From Cytauxzoon felis (Eukaryota; Apicomplexa; Aconoidasida; Piroplasmida; Theileriidae), in assembly GCA_020283715.1 (NCBI GenBank), contig JAIQCW010000047.1, positions 62,001 through 126,000 on the forward strand: a stretch of DNA of 64,000 bases. The letters are read 5' to 3'. The notes under the pieces were generated by a model that did no database searches, was not told the origin of the DNA, and was given only the letters and a program-made list of their open reading frames with translations. Position numbers and translations under genes: made by a program. The first letter of the stretch is position 1; each line of letters begins with the position of its first letter. Of the stretch, positions 1 to 10,258 are shown piece after piece.

Positions 1-943
1 ACAGTTTCAGCACATGCAATTATATTCTTATTATGAATTAATACATGTTCAAGTGTTAATGATTGTATATTAGTAGGATGAAACATTCCATTCATATAAA
101 GATTCCTTAATATTATATAAGGTATCTGATATTCATCCCCAAGTAACTTTTTCCATGAAGAAGTAGATGATATAACAATAGATGGTGATGGTTCAGAATC
201 CAAACATATACTTTTTTTATGTAAATCATCATGAAATACATTATCTAAATCAGTATGAGATACACTTCCAATTGAGGTTATAACCATGTTTTCGTCCTGC
301 AGACAGCCTTCCACCCGAGGTCCAGTCCTGCCGTCAGCTTCTCTATTTACTTCCCCCTTCGCTTCCCTGAGATCAGCTACGGGTAATCCACTTCCACTCG
401 AGGTACAATCACTACCTCCACATTTTAGTACAACCTTCTCTTCGTCTTGCAGACAGCTTCCTTTATTTACTTCCCCTTCCAGCTCCCGTAGATCGCTTCC
501 AGGTTCCACTTGAGGTCCAGTACTAACTCTACTTGGATCACTACCTTCAACATCGCCACGATCTCCGGGAGTGGCATTACCGTTTACGGGGAGGTAATTA
601 AAAGAGCTGACGGCAGGACCTCGAGTGGGACGCCTAGTGGAAGACGAGTTGGATTGGACCTCAAGTGGAGAAGAGTTCTCTTCAGGAGTACCTACGGTGG
701 AGGTAACCTCGGGTGGAACATCGAGTGTGTCTAAATCACTTCTAATGGGTGTTTTATTTTCTTCTACTTTTTCTTCAGCTTCTTCTAGATTGATATTGTT
801 TGGATTATCCTTTATCAATTCATACGAGTTGGGGTCAAGGACATCTATAGACATTAATCCTTCACCGACGAGATCGAGAGGAAATTCTACACTTTTCCAC
901 TTAAGACGTGGCTTAGTAGTAGTAGAAGATTTTTTACCCGCCA
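1..943 (-). CDS. MAK5: DEAD-box RNA helicase MAK5/DDX24, N-terminal part (runs off left edge)
   Basis: An open minus-strand frame runs from an ATG at 943 to the window edge without a stop. The N terminus (MAGKKSSTTTKPRLKWKSVE) has the conserved DDX24/MAK5 leader: a basic stretch, then WKSVEFPLDLV and a region matching the family's W-K-x-V-x-(I/F) block. After a long variable linker come W-K-K-L, a Q-motif (PTNIQSLTL) and the beginning of Walker A (ACAET), where the sequence stops. MAK5 helicases act in nucleolar 60S ribosome assembly; that role is from the family. The linker (about residues 75-225) is encoded by an unusually GC-rich repeat block. It diverges from HARS, 105 bp away. The helicase core lies outside the window. 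Confidence 0.85.
268..716. repeat. GC-rich mosaic of direct and inverted short repeats inside MAK5
   Basis: A 13-bp core, consensus CCACYYGAGGTCC, occurs in plus orientation at 311-323, 394-406 and 506-518 (degenerate at 268-280), and in the opposite orientation at 616-628, 656-668 and 704-716. An 18-bp direct repeat with one mismatch lies at 291-308 and 441-458. A perfect 14-bp inverted pair lies at 325-338 and 606-619 and extends imperfectly to about 45 bp. The block is clearly richer in G+C than its surroundings. The same DNA core is translated in different frames and orientations (for example GPRVEG, CTSSGS, RPTRGP, SPLEVQ), so the repetition is at the DNA level rather than the protein level. 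Confidence 0.8.
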
Positions 944-1048
944 TTAATTAATGCGATAAAAATATAAAATGATTATAAAAACAATTAATATTCCCCATTC
1001 AAGATTAATCAATATATCTACAAACAGAATTTATATAGTCATACAAAT

Positions 1049-3978
1049 ATGGCTGTTATTATTTTAGATGATAAAAGAGTATTATCCGTTGATGATTTAT
1101 GTCTGTTTGGGATTTTTAAACGCCAAATTACCTTAAAATCTGAAATTTTAAATGGACTCGAATTGAATAATGATATAAAAATTCAAGAATTATTAAATTT
1201 ATGTAAATTAACAAATGAAAATAATATTACAAGAGATTATATAATCCATAGGATGGTATATTTACTCCTTATACAGCAGGCATTGCGGTGGAAGCCTATA
1301 CCAACATCATTGATATTAAGATTAGCTAATAATTTATACATGGGATATACATCATACAAAATCCCATCAGTAAATCACAACCATCTAACAAATTTTGAGA
1401 TTGATGGAATCTTAAAACACGTATCGCTAAAAGATGTAAATTCATCAGAAGATGTTATAATAAATGAACTTGGTATAACTAAACAACAATTGTCAATATT
1501 GAATAATAATAATATCGAGCTATATACTAACTTAGCATTGTTAACGTCTGTCTTAAAATGTTTAATTAATGTATCTGACTGTACATTTGGTCTTACTTTT
1601 GAAGTTTTGTCTACAAATACTAAATGCCTATCGATATCAGAATTGCAAAAGCTACCATTCATATCACAATCACTTAGGAATTTATTATGGTTGACCGAAG
1701 ATAGTAAATTAGTTCCAAAAGAGGTATTTTTAATATCCATTATATGACATTCACATTTTCAGGGTGGCGATGAAGAATTTACATCTCTGATTCCACTATA
1801 TTTAACATCTTCTGCAGATTTGCGTCAATTATTATCGTCGTTGTCAAAAATTATATCGGATATCATAACAAATATATGCACTTCAACATCACCTGATGCC
1901 ATTACGTTTATTGATAAGGTGTTAATGTCTTCAATATCTACTCATGTAAACACACTAGGTGAATGTTTAAAACGTAATATTGATGTTTATATTAAATTGC
2001 TACGTATTTTATTAAGTAAATATGAGCGTAATTTTCAGGTAAGGTGAATGACCTTTAATAATATATATACCTTCAGTCTGAAGATATTTTACTTCCTCTT
2101 GAAGAATTTGAAAGTAATCTTAATACTTCTCACGATAGTTTGAGCGGTAAAGACGGATTAGAACTGTTATTTAAAAGCTACAAAAATCTTATAATCTCTG
2201 TTACCCTGTTGAATTATGAAATGTTGACACAGTTAAACAAGGGGAGCAGCAATAAAAAGTTGCTAGGCCATGGTAATGATAATTACAAAGTTTTGCTTGA
2301 TACCCTAGTCAATAATAAAGATGGCTATAAGCAATTAAATGATATATTCGGTTACGACATTCTATCATATTCCAATGATATTGAAAGGATTTTAATACCA
2401 CAAAATCAAAAATTACGCAAACCAAAGATACCAAAGGGTACATTAGATCATATGCCTAGTGAGATGATAATATATTCTATTGTAATAAATTCAATTAAAG
2501 ATGTATTTAAACAGCATGGTGCATTAGAGATTGATACTCCTGTATTTGAATTGAAGGAGACGTTATTATGTAAGTATGGTGATGATCAGAAATTGATTTA
2601 CGATTTAAAGGATCAAGGCGGTGAACAATTATCGCTACGTTATGATTTAACTGTTCCATTTGCTAGATTTGTCGCAACGAATAAGATCAATAAGATTAAG
2701 AGGTTTCACGTAGGTAAAGTATATAGAAGGGATGAGCCACAATTGAATAGAGGTAGATTTAGGGAATTCATACAATGTGATTTAGATTATGCTGGTGAAT
2801 ATCCTAAAATGATAGCTGATTCTGAAGTTATTTATATATTAATAAGGATATTAAGAATGTTTAAATATGATGGGTTCCTTGTAAAGATTAATCATCGTGG
2901 CATATTAAATTCTATATTAACACATTGTGGTGTAGATAAATCATTGCATATTACTGTATCAAGTTCAATAGATAAATTGGATAAAGAATCATGGGATAAT
3001 ATACAAAATGAATTAGTTAATGAAAAGGGTATATCAATATCTGTGGTGGATAAAATCAAAGATTTCGTATCTATTCATGGTGACATACCTGATGTTGTTA
3101 ATATATTAAGGGTTAAAAATATAGATAATATCGATGAATATCTGGATGATATGTTATTGTTATCAAAATATCTAAATGCTTTTGGTGTTGTTAAGGATGA
3201 GATATCATTTGATTTAAGTTTAGCACGTGGTTTAGATTATTATACAGGTGTCATTTTTGAGGCTGTACTTGTAGGTAAAAAAACTGTTGGATCAGTAGGT
3301 GCAGGTGGTAGATATGATGACTTAATTGGAATGTTTTCCGGTAAAAATATACCTTCTGTTGGATTATCTGTGGGTATTGATAGGATTTTAAGGACGTTAA
3401 TCGATGATAATAATGATTCTAATTTAACTGATGTATTGGTATGTACGATTGGTGATCCCAGTATGATTCTTGAGAGAATGAAGTTGTGCAATTTATTATG
3501 GAACAACGATATCAGAGCAGAATTTCTATATAATCCTAACGCTAATCTTCGTAAGCAAATTGATACGGCTACAGATAAAGGTTTGTTTATCCACAAAAGT
3601 ACTTGTCTCTTGACAGTTTCAATCTTAATTGTATCTGTATCGACAGACTTCTTCCTCGGTATTAACATTCCATTGCCATCTTGTACAATATTGTAAAGTG
3701 AGGAAGGTTCGACGTGGTGATGGAATCAATTGTCTTCATTGACTTTAATTATTACAACTTTTAACTGTATTCATTTTCATATTACAGGCGTATCTTTATT
3801 GGTTATAGTTGGTGAGACGGAGTTGTCGGAGGGTGTAGTGAGAGTAAAGTTCCTTGAAGGAACCACATCAGAGATTGTTGTAAAGCGTGAGGATTTAGTG
3901 TCGACGTTGCGTAGTATATTGTTGGATCGAGATAGTAAAATTAGTAAATTGGAGCGAAAGATATTTTCAAAATATTAA
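1049..3978 (+). CDS. HARS: histidyl-tRNA synthetase, long plant-type form
   Basis: Four exons (1049-1723, 1763-2038, 2077-3580, 3788-3978) give 881 residues. The catalytic half has PKIPKGTLDHMPSEM, the motif 2 region RRDEPQLNRGRFREF, and the histidine-binding LARGLDYYTG. The C-terminal anticodon domain contains LRKQIDTATDKG joined to VSLLVIVGETELSEGVV. It charges tRNA-His in the cytosol. About 390 residues precede the catalytic domain, an extension that resembles the one on plant cytosolic HARS. The first two introns are 39 and 38 nt. The third is 207 nt and exceptional here; the join is supported because it restores the conserved anticodon-domain strand. The start is the first ATG after the divergent promoter shared with MAK5. 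Confidence 0.92.
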
Positions 3979-4183
3979 TAGTTTCATAAAATACATACGA
4001 TTTCCTGTTCTTAAATTCTTGCACCATGATGCAAGTAATAAACACCGCGTTTAATATATGAAATCGTTATATATTTTGTTAAACATCATGTATTTATTTA
4101 ATTATACTTGTACTATAGATTTTATTAATGCAGTCTTAAGTTTATGCCCGTATTTTTAGTAATATCGCTGTTATCATGTGGCG
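3979..4183. other. Spacer with a small hairpin after HARS
   Basis: This AT-rich spacer separates HARS from the first secreted-protein gene. It has one clear inverted repeat, CTTGCA at 4018-4023 and TGCAAG at 4030-4035, with a 6-nt loop. The hairpin lies about 40 bp past the HARS stop. It could be part of a 3' processing signal, but nothing proves that. Confidence 0.3.
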
Positions 4184-7162
4184 ATGTCTGTAATTATAAA
4201 TGTTCGCACGTTATTCGTGATTTTTAACTTGATATTTGTAAAATTTACAAATTATATACTTTTTGTTGCTATATTAGGCAATGATGTGTCGAATGGAACT
4301 GCTACTGTTCGGAACGTATTCCGTTCCATTAAGTATTCCTTTAATTCTCTAACGTACTTATGTCGCAAGTCTAATTATACCCATACTCCAACAAAGGATG
4401 ACATTGTGAAGAGTAAATATGTATATCTTGACTTATTGAGTACTAGGCATTATGAACACATTACTGTAACGAAAATGCCAGACGATCCAGACAATCATAG
4501 AAGTAACATATTAGTTTATGAAATGAGTGCTGACGCATTTGTACAAAAGGGAGCCAGCATGATTGATGATTTGAATCAAAATAGAAAATATAATCCATTG
4601 ACAGATTCACTATTAACTATAGGTACTGTATATTTTTATACCCAGAAATTACATGGCAAATTGAAATATCATACAAGGAAAGTAATGACATATAATGATG
4701 AATTTGGTAGATTTTGTGTATGTATTGAAAGTTATGGTAACAACAATTCTCTACAAATGAGACGTGTCTACAGAGAAAGGAGATTCTGTTGGTGGTTGAA
4801 ATTATTATCAGATGAAGAGGTTAACATTACAACAAGGATATTATCTAATAGTATTATACCAGCCATAAAAGCTGTTGTATCAGAAGTTATACCAAAACAT
4901 GAAGATTTGAATATAACCACTGATTCATTACCGAAATACATGACCAAAATTGATATTAACAATGGTGTCTTATATTGTAATGCTAGACATAATTATGGTC
5001 TTATTACACCTAATGAAGTATCATTTTCCAATGAAACAGTGTCTATTGACCATAGTGTTGATGTTACTGATATGTTTATATACAATTTAATTGAGGAGGG
5101 TAAAACAACACACATAGTTATAGCCTATATAAAAAATGGTATCGTTGTTAAATACACAATTTATAAGTGCTTATCACTTGAAAATAATCAATATAAACCT
5201 GTTGACTCGCTTGTTGACTCCAGTCTACTATTTACAACAATTGTTACCAAGGCACCAGATGAAATACTCGCCAGTAATGTCATGGATGTTTGTTTTATGG
5301 CTAAGCAAAGAAACAATTTAGATGAAATACATAGCTTTTTAACATTATACTATCCAGATAGTGATCATTATATTGTACGTCCACTAAATTTAAAAAATCC
5401 AACACTATTTTCTACTTTAAACGTACACGAACCAAATGAAATTTATAAATATACCATTAACAATACTAGTGGAACATTTATCTCTATGAAACAGGTTACT
5501 TCTTCCCATAAGATAGTGTCTATATCATCTTCCAACAATGAATTTAATGTATTCAAGACATTTGATGTTTATCATCGAGATGTAAAGAATCACAATTCGT
5601 ACCCGTTTGAAATCAATTCTTTCAATTTTATATTTAACACGTATTCACCAAATTATTTATCGACCTCTATATTCTCAAAGCCTATATCTCCCCCGTTCGT
5701 TATGGAATTTGATGGTAATGAAAATTTAACGTTTCAATTTAATGACAAATGTACATTTTTTACACACGATTTTCCAAGATTTGGCCACAAGTATCTAGAG
5801 GCTGTTAAACTTGATCAACTTAAATTAGACGTACTCCCTAATATAAATTCTCAGGTATTATATTGCCAGTTGGATGATGTATCATTTGTTACACTCCTAC
5901 AAGCACGCGTTCAACCAGCTATATATAAGCAAACTGATGATGAATTCGTCAAGGTTAACGATGATGAGTATAAGAAACTGGCCACTGAGGCTGGTTTGGA
6001 TACATTACTTGCTAAATATGGTTTTGAAGAAGAAGTTGCGATAGAAACAGTTCTAGATTTCAATAAATCAACATTATCCGAACATATAAATGTCGTAATA
6101 ATAACAAATGATGTTGTACTATATACAACATCATATGGTTACATGATTAATAAAGTAGTTTGGGGAACTTCATGTATAACACTTGAAGGTTGGTCACAGG
6201 TTGTAAAAATTACATCCTCTGGCAAATATTTATTAATTGATCTAGTTGTTGATGAAGATAAATCAATTGTACGTCAGTTATATGAATTTATTGGTGGAAA
6301 CAATGGTACCTTGTTATTAAGATCCAAGGTTGAATTGGGATCACTATTAAAGACATCTATAGAGAATATTAAACATAAATTACGATCAACTTATTATGAT
6401 TTAATACCAACATCACTTGATGTTTTTACTGATTTTGATGATCCAAGATTGAATTTGGATCGATTTAATTCGGATAGATTTTGTGTCTTGTATAATAATT
6501 TAAATAATCTAATAACTTTGGGTGATTATACTATCCATCGCAAGAAGTACACTACAGTTTTAGGCCATAAATGGAGGCAAATTATTAGAACGTCAATTAA
6601 TAGAGAACTTAAATATAGTATATTTACATTGATGAAGGATGGTATTAATATTATATCGGTTGCTGGACTTGATTCATCAACCGAGGAAACATTACCTTAT
6701 GATGATCTGAATGTCACAATTACTAAACCATCTATACCATTAATTGTAGATTCTATTTCATTTTATAACATTGATGTTACAAAATCTAAACTTGGTGATA
6801 CTGAGCTTTATTTATTTAAATCGCCAAATAATAAATCACTCAACCCAATTATATTTGGTATACATGAGGTTAAGATAATGCTTGATGATGGAAAAATAAG
6901 TGTTACAAAGGCTGTATGTAATAATATTGTATACATTACAATTGAGGATGTACATGATAAATTTAAACCACTTTTATTTAAACAAACATCAAATAGATCA
7001 AACATATACGAATTTATGGACGCTACTAATGAATCTTCAAGTAATACTGAATATTTACCATTTATCGATGTCAAGTGCAATATTCGTTACGGTGCTAATT
7101 TATTCGAGTCTATAGATTATTATAAATGTAACATTTTAAATAGTGGTATGTTTTATCTGTAA
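4184..7162 (+). CDS. Large predicted secreted protein, unknown family (tandem member 1)
   Basis: This is a single uninterrupted exon of 992 residues, unusual in a region where most genes have introns. The ATG at 4184 is followed by a hydrophobic signal-peptide-like stretch (about residues 8-32, LFVIFNLIFVKF then YILFVAIL). The rest has no obvious second membrane span or GPI signal. It is rich in Ile, Asn, Asp and Tyr and looks like beta-rich repeats of short hydrophobic strands. I recognise no domain. Some segments, such as YGYMINKVVWG, recall the FAINT (DUF529) repeats of secreted Theileria proteins, but this is only a resemblance. Its neighbours at 7188 and 8304 have the same architecture, suggesting a local duplicated family of exported or surface proteins. 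Confidence 0.75.
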   Translation: MSVIINVRTLFVIFNLIFVKFTNYILFVAILGNDVSNGTATVRNVFRSIKYSFNSLTYLCRKSNYTHTPTKDDIVKSKYVYLDLLSTRHYEHITVTKMPDDPDNHRSNILVYEMSADAFVQKGASMIDDLNQNRKYNPLTDSLLTIGTVYFYTQKLHGKLKYHTRKVMTYNDEFGRFCVCIESYGNNNSLQMRRVYRERRFCWWLKLLSDEEVNITTRILSNSIIPAIKAVVSEVIPKHEDLNITTDSLPKYMTKIDINNGVLYCNARHNYGLITPNEVSFSNETVSIDHSVDVTDMFIYNLIEEGKTTHIVIAYIKNGIVVKYTIYKCLSLENNQYKPVDSLVDSSLLFTTIVTKAPDEILASNVMDVCFMAKQRNNLDEIHSFLTLYYPDSDHYIVRPLNLKNPTLFSTLNVHEPNEIYKYTINNTSGTFISMKQVTSSHKIVSISSSNNEFNVFKTFDVYHRDVKNHNSYPFEINSFNFIFNTYSPNYLSTSIFSKPISPPFVMEFDGNENLTFQFNDKCTFFTHDFPRFGHKYLEAVKLDQLKLDVLPNINSQVLYCQLDDVSFVTLLQARVQPAIYKQTDDEFVKVNDDEYKKLATEAGLDTLLAKYGFEEEVAIETVLDFNKSTLSEHINVVIITNDVVLYTTSYGYMINKVVWGTSCITLEGWSQVVKITSSGKYLLIDLVVDEDKSIVRQLYEFIGGNNGTLLLRSKVELGSLLKTSIENIKHKLRSTYYDLIPTSLDVFTDFDDPRLNLDRFNSDRFCVLYNNLNNLITLGDYTIHRKKYTTVLGHKWRQIIRTSINRELKYSIFTLMKDGINIISVAGLDSSTEETLPYDDLNVTITKPSIPLIVDSISFYNIDVTKSKLGDTELYLFKSPNNKSLNPIIFGIHEVKIMLDDGKISVTKAVCNNIVYITIEDVHDKFKPLLFKQTSNRSNIYEFMDATNESSSNTEYLPFIDVKCNIRYGANLFESIDYYKCNILNSGMFYL

Positions 7163-7187
7163 TAAAATTTTATATCTTTTCACTATC

Positions 7188-8054
7188 ATGAAAATTTTAA
7201 ACTTCTACATATTCTATATCTTATTTTCAACAGGACTCGAATTCGATAGAGATATTTATGATTCATCATATTTGTTATCATCCTATGTATTAGTATCACA
7301 GAATGTTTTAGATTTCAATACTCTAAAATTTCCATCGAATCTTCGTTATATATTATTAGGTGATTACGTTTATTATACAGGTGTTGTACAAACTGGTGGT
7401 TTAAAGATTTTGTTTGGCACTTGGCAGCATTCAATCTCTCAATCAGGTGTAAATTATCATGTATGGGTTAAATATCCATCTGAAGACTCAAATAATGCGG
7501 AATTATATCTATCATACGTGTATAAAAATGAAAAATTCAATGAATTTTCTTCTGTAGATATCACAAATCAACATTTTGAACTAAATAAACCGAGATTTAC
7601 ATTTAATTGGGGACCTTTAAATGTTCTAGAATTTTTCGTCGTCAATCGCAACCTATTGAACATGGTCGTAAATAAAGAGGATTTATATCCTATCGACCTA
7701 TGTCTACAAGATAAAGAACATCATAGAGCTATAATGAAATTAGAAATCGATGATAAAACCGATTTATACACAACACCAGCCCATATAAATTATGTTATCA
7801 ATAATGTGCGTTACAACAATTTAATTATCAAGGGCGTTTCTAAACAAATATCAAAATTAGTCTATCATTCCAGTGCTGAAGATGAAAATATTATTTTGTT
7901 ATTCACTATGACAATGAATGGTCACTTCAAAAATGCCTTTAAATTTAAAAACGACGGCCTCTTTGAAGAGATTTATTTAAATGATATTGATTTAAAGAAG
8001 CATTCAGGTTTAGAATCGTTATTTGATATCGAAATCGAGAAAAGTGATTTGTAA
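7188..8054 (+). CDS. Predicted secreted protein, unknown family (tandem member 2)
   Basis: This intronless gene encodes 288 residues and begins only 25 bp after the stop of the 992-residue gene. I placed the start at the ATG at 7188 because it is followed directly by a good signal peptide (MKILNFYIFYILFSTG). The upstream in-frame extension lacks an ATG that would make a better leader. The mature part is about 270 residues, with strand-like segments and no membrane span. The C terminus is EKSDL, loosely like an ER-retention tail but not a standard one. The very short gap to the previous gene could mean that the two are co-transcribed, or that this was once the 3' part of a longer gene; the signal peptide favours a separate gene. 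Confidence 0.7.
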   Translation: MKILNFYIFYILFSTGLEFDRDIYDSSYLLSSYVLVSQNVLDFNTLKFPSNLRYILLGDYVYYTGVVQTGGLKILFGTWQHSISQSGVNYHVWVKYPSEDSNNAELYLSYVYKNEKFNEFSSVDITNQHFELNKPRFTFNWGPLNVLEFFVVNRNLLNMVVNKEDLYPIDLCLQDKEHHRAIMKLEIDDKTDLYTTPAHINYVINNVRYNNLIIKGVSKQISKLVYHSSAEDENIILLFTMTMNGHFKNAFKFKNDGLFEEIYLNDIDLKKHSGLESLFDIEIEKSDL

Positions 8055-8303
8055 AAACTTTAAATATACAGTTATATCTTTATGTTACTTAATTACCATA
8101 CTACATTTGATAATGGCAGGTGGTTTGTGATACACATGAACACACTACAGTTATTTAAAATTTCCATACTAAAACAATGCAGATGTATATTTATTGTTAT
8201 TATTCAACTGTTATAAATACATGATTAAAACAATATTTCATGATTGTTTACACATTATGTATATCAATTTGTCTAGCGCTATCTTCATCTCATCTACACT
8301 AAC

Positions 8304-10250
8304 ATGATTGATAGAATATGGTTATTTTCTACACATTTCATAATTTTATGGTTATTTAAAGTTAAATGTTCAAATATATTAAATGAGATTAGATTGGATA
8401 CTAGTTATAAACACGGTACTAGTATAGAAATAGATCTATTAAATCCATCGAGTATTTATTATTCTCATGGTCTAACTATTATAAAAACGGGATATACTAC
8501 TACATTTGAGTTTGACAATCATATAAACTTTGGTAGAGAAGTTACTGTTATATTTGGTAACCAGAAAGTTTGTATATTACCGTATGCTAGGAATTTGAAA
8601 TTTACTACAACACAAAATAACACAACTTATACAGTGTTATTGGAGTACGATCTTGATGGTACACATATAAATCGTAAATATGAAGAGGATACTACATTAT
8701 TTTATGGTAATCGTACATTTATTCCAGTTAAAGATTTTATTTCCGATGAAGGTTCTACATCTGATGTTCTAAAATCAACATTAGATTACATTAAAGAAAT
8801 TGGAAGTGATTTATCTAACATCAAGGAGCGTTTTGCTACAACAATATCGGATTTGAATATCTTTCAAGCAAGTGATGATTGTGTTACTGGACATCCCCTA
8901 CCGATTGAAATTCATGAATCTATCCAAAATTTGAACTATAATTCATGTTCTTCACATTTGATAACGGTTGAAAATACAAATGGTATATGGTGTAGATTAA
9001 CATTTAATGATGTTAAATTAGAATTAAGCAAATTTGCATCCAAATTTGAAATATTTTATTCAAGAGTACAAGATGAATTATATAACTTTGTTATCGCATC
9101 TAAATTAAATAAAATTTGGGTTGAACAATATTATTCATTTGATAAGACGAAATTAAAATTTGAGCCATTATATGATTATACATTTTTCAATGATTTACAA
9201 CTTTTATCTAGTGGTAAGGAGGAAACAATCAACATTGTTGTTGATGATGTTAATGGGTTTATATTAGACGTTGATGAATTTAATGGTAATGACAACATTA
9301 CTAGAAATGTACATAAGAATTGTAATATATTTAAAATAAATGGTAAAGTTAATGTACAATCAATCAAATTGAAGGATATAATCTATGAAATACCAAACGA
9401 TTCTGAGTTTTTCATGTTATCTAAATGCACTATTGGTCATGTTATAAATGTATCATTAATGTTAAGAAACGGTGTAGTATATGAAAATAAAACTTGGACA
9501 AATGTTTCAGGTACGATTTATTCTGAGAGGATAAATATGGAAGATAATGCAAGATTGAAATTTATTATTGACATGTTTCCATATTTGTATCCTCATTTAG
9601 ATTTAAATAATATGCCACAGGTATTATGTTTATCACAATTTATACCAAGCAATGATGTTAGTAAAATGGCATATTGTAAAGATTTATCATCTCTAGATCA
9701 ATTTGAAGTGTTATCATCTGTAGATTATTTTTTAATTTTAAATTTTATTGGTAATAAACCATCATCGATTTTAATTGGATCACATTATATAGATTTGCTA
9801 CATCCATGTATTATTTATTTAAACTATACACCTAATGATAAAATATCATTATTAATTAAAGGTGAAGACGGTATTATATCTCTAGAACAAGAATCAATTG
9901 GTTCAAATAAATATAAAGTTGTGCACGACTCAATTGAAAGACTACCTGTTACATCACACAAAATTAATATTAATATTAATAAATACAATGAAATTAATGG
10001 CGTTAAATGGTTGAAGAATGTTAATAACGACTCTATAATTATATATCCTGATAAATACCCCAAGTGTTCAATCGGCGATGTTACATTTTCAAATTGTAAA
10101 ATTAAATCAAATAAATTAGAAGGATTTAAATTTATTAATATTAAAGGCATAAATGAACAACAATATGCCACTATATTGGTTTTATTAAATAATGAGAAGA
10201 TTATAATTAAAGTTGACAACACACCTGGTAGTAAGCAATTGATAATTTGA
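8304..10250 (+). CDS. Predicted secreted protein, unknown family (tandem member 3)
   Basis: A single exon encodes 648 residues. The N terminus has a signal-peptide-like segment (about residues 3-22, RIWLFSTHFIILWLFKVKCS). The mature region has scattered cysteines, many N-x-S/T sequons and strand-like segments resembling those of the two upstream genes, for example FEFDNHINFGREVTVIFG. No transmembrane anchor is evident, and the C terminus (GSKQLII) is not a GPI signal. The function is unknown; I infer a secreted or surface role from the leader and the tandem arrangement. Its stop lies 8 bp from the stop of the convergent RBBP4 gene. Confidence 0.75.
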   Translation: MIDRIWLFSTHFIILWLFKVKCSNILNEIRLDTSYKHGTSIEIDLLNPSSIYYSHGLTIIKTGYTTTFEFDNHINFGREVTVIFGNQKVCILPYARNLKFTTTQNNTTYTVLLEYDLDGTHINRKYEEDTTLFYGNRTFIPVKDFISDEGSTSDVLKSTLDYIKEIGSDLSNIKERFATTISDLNIFQASDDCVTGHPLPIEIHESIQNLNYNSCSSHLITVENTNGIWCRLTFNDVKLELSKFASKFEIFYSRVQDELYNFVIASKLNKIWVEQYYSFDKTKLKFEPLYDYTFFNDLQLLSSGKEETINIVVDDVNGFILDVDEFNGNDNITRNVHKNCNIFKINGKVNVQSIKLKDIIYEIPNDSEFFMLSKCTIGHVINVSLMLRNGVVYENKTWTNVSGTIYSERINMEDNARLKFIIDMFPYLYPHLDLNNMPQVLCLSQFIPSNDVSKMAYCKDLSSLDQFEVLSSVDYFLILNFIGNKPSSILIGSHYIDLLHPCIIYLNYTPNDKISLLIKGEDGIISLEQESIGSNKYKVVHDSIERLPVTSHKINININKYNEINGVKWLKNVNNDSIIIYPDKYPKCSIGDVTFSNCKIKSNKLEGFKFINIKGINEQQYATILVLLNNEKIIIKVDNTPGSKQLII

Positions 10251-10258
10251 TTATTAAT

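Noticed and set aside
286..951. Several plus-strand open frames across the GC-rich repeat block
   Set aside because: They are the antisense of the MAK5 linker. The minus-strand frame is continuous, starts with conserved MAK5 sequence and leads into the Q-motif.
3240..3668. A minus-strand frame overlapping the end of HARS exon 3 and its long intron
   Set aside because: Most of it is the antisense of a conserved enzyme domain. No start context or family match supports it.
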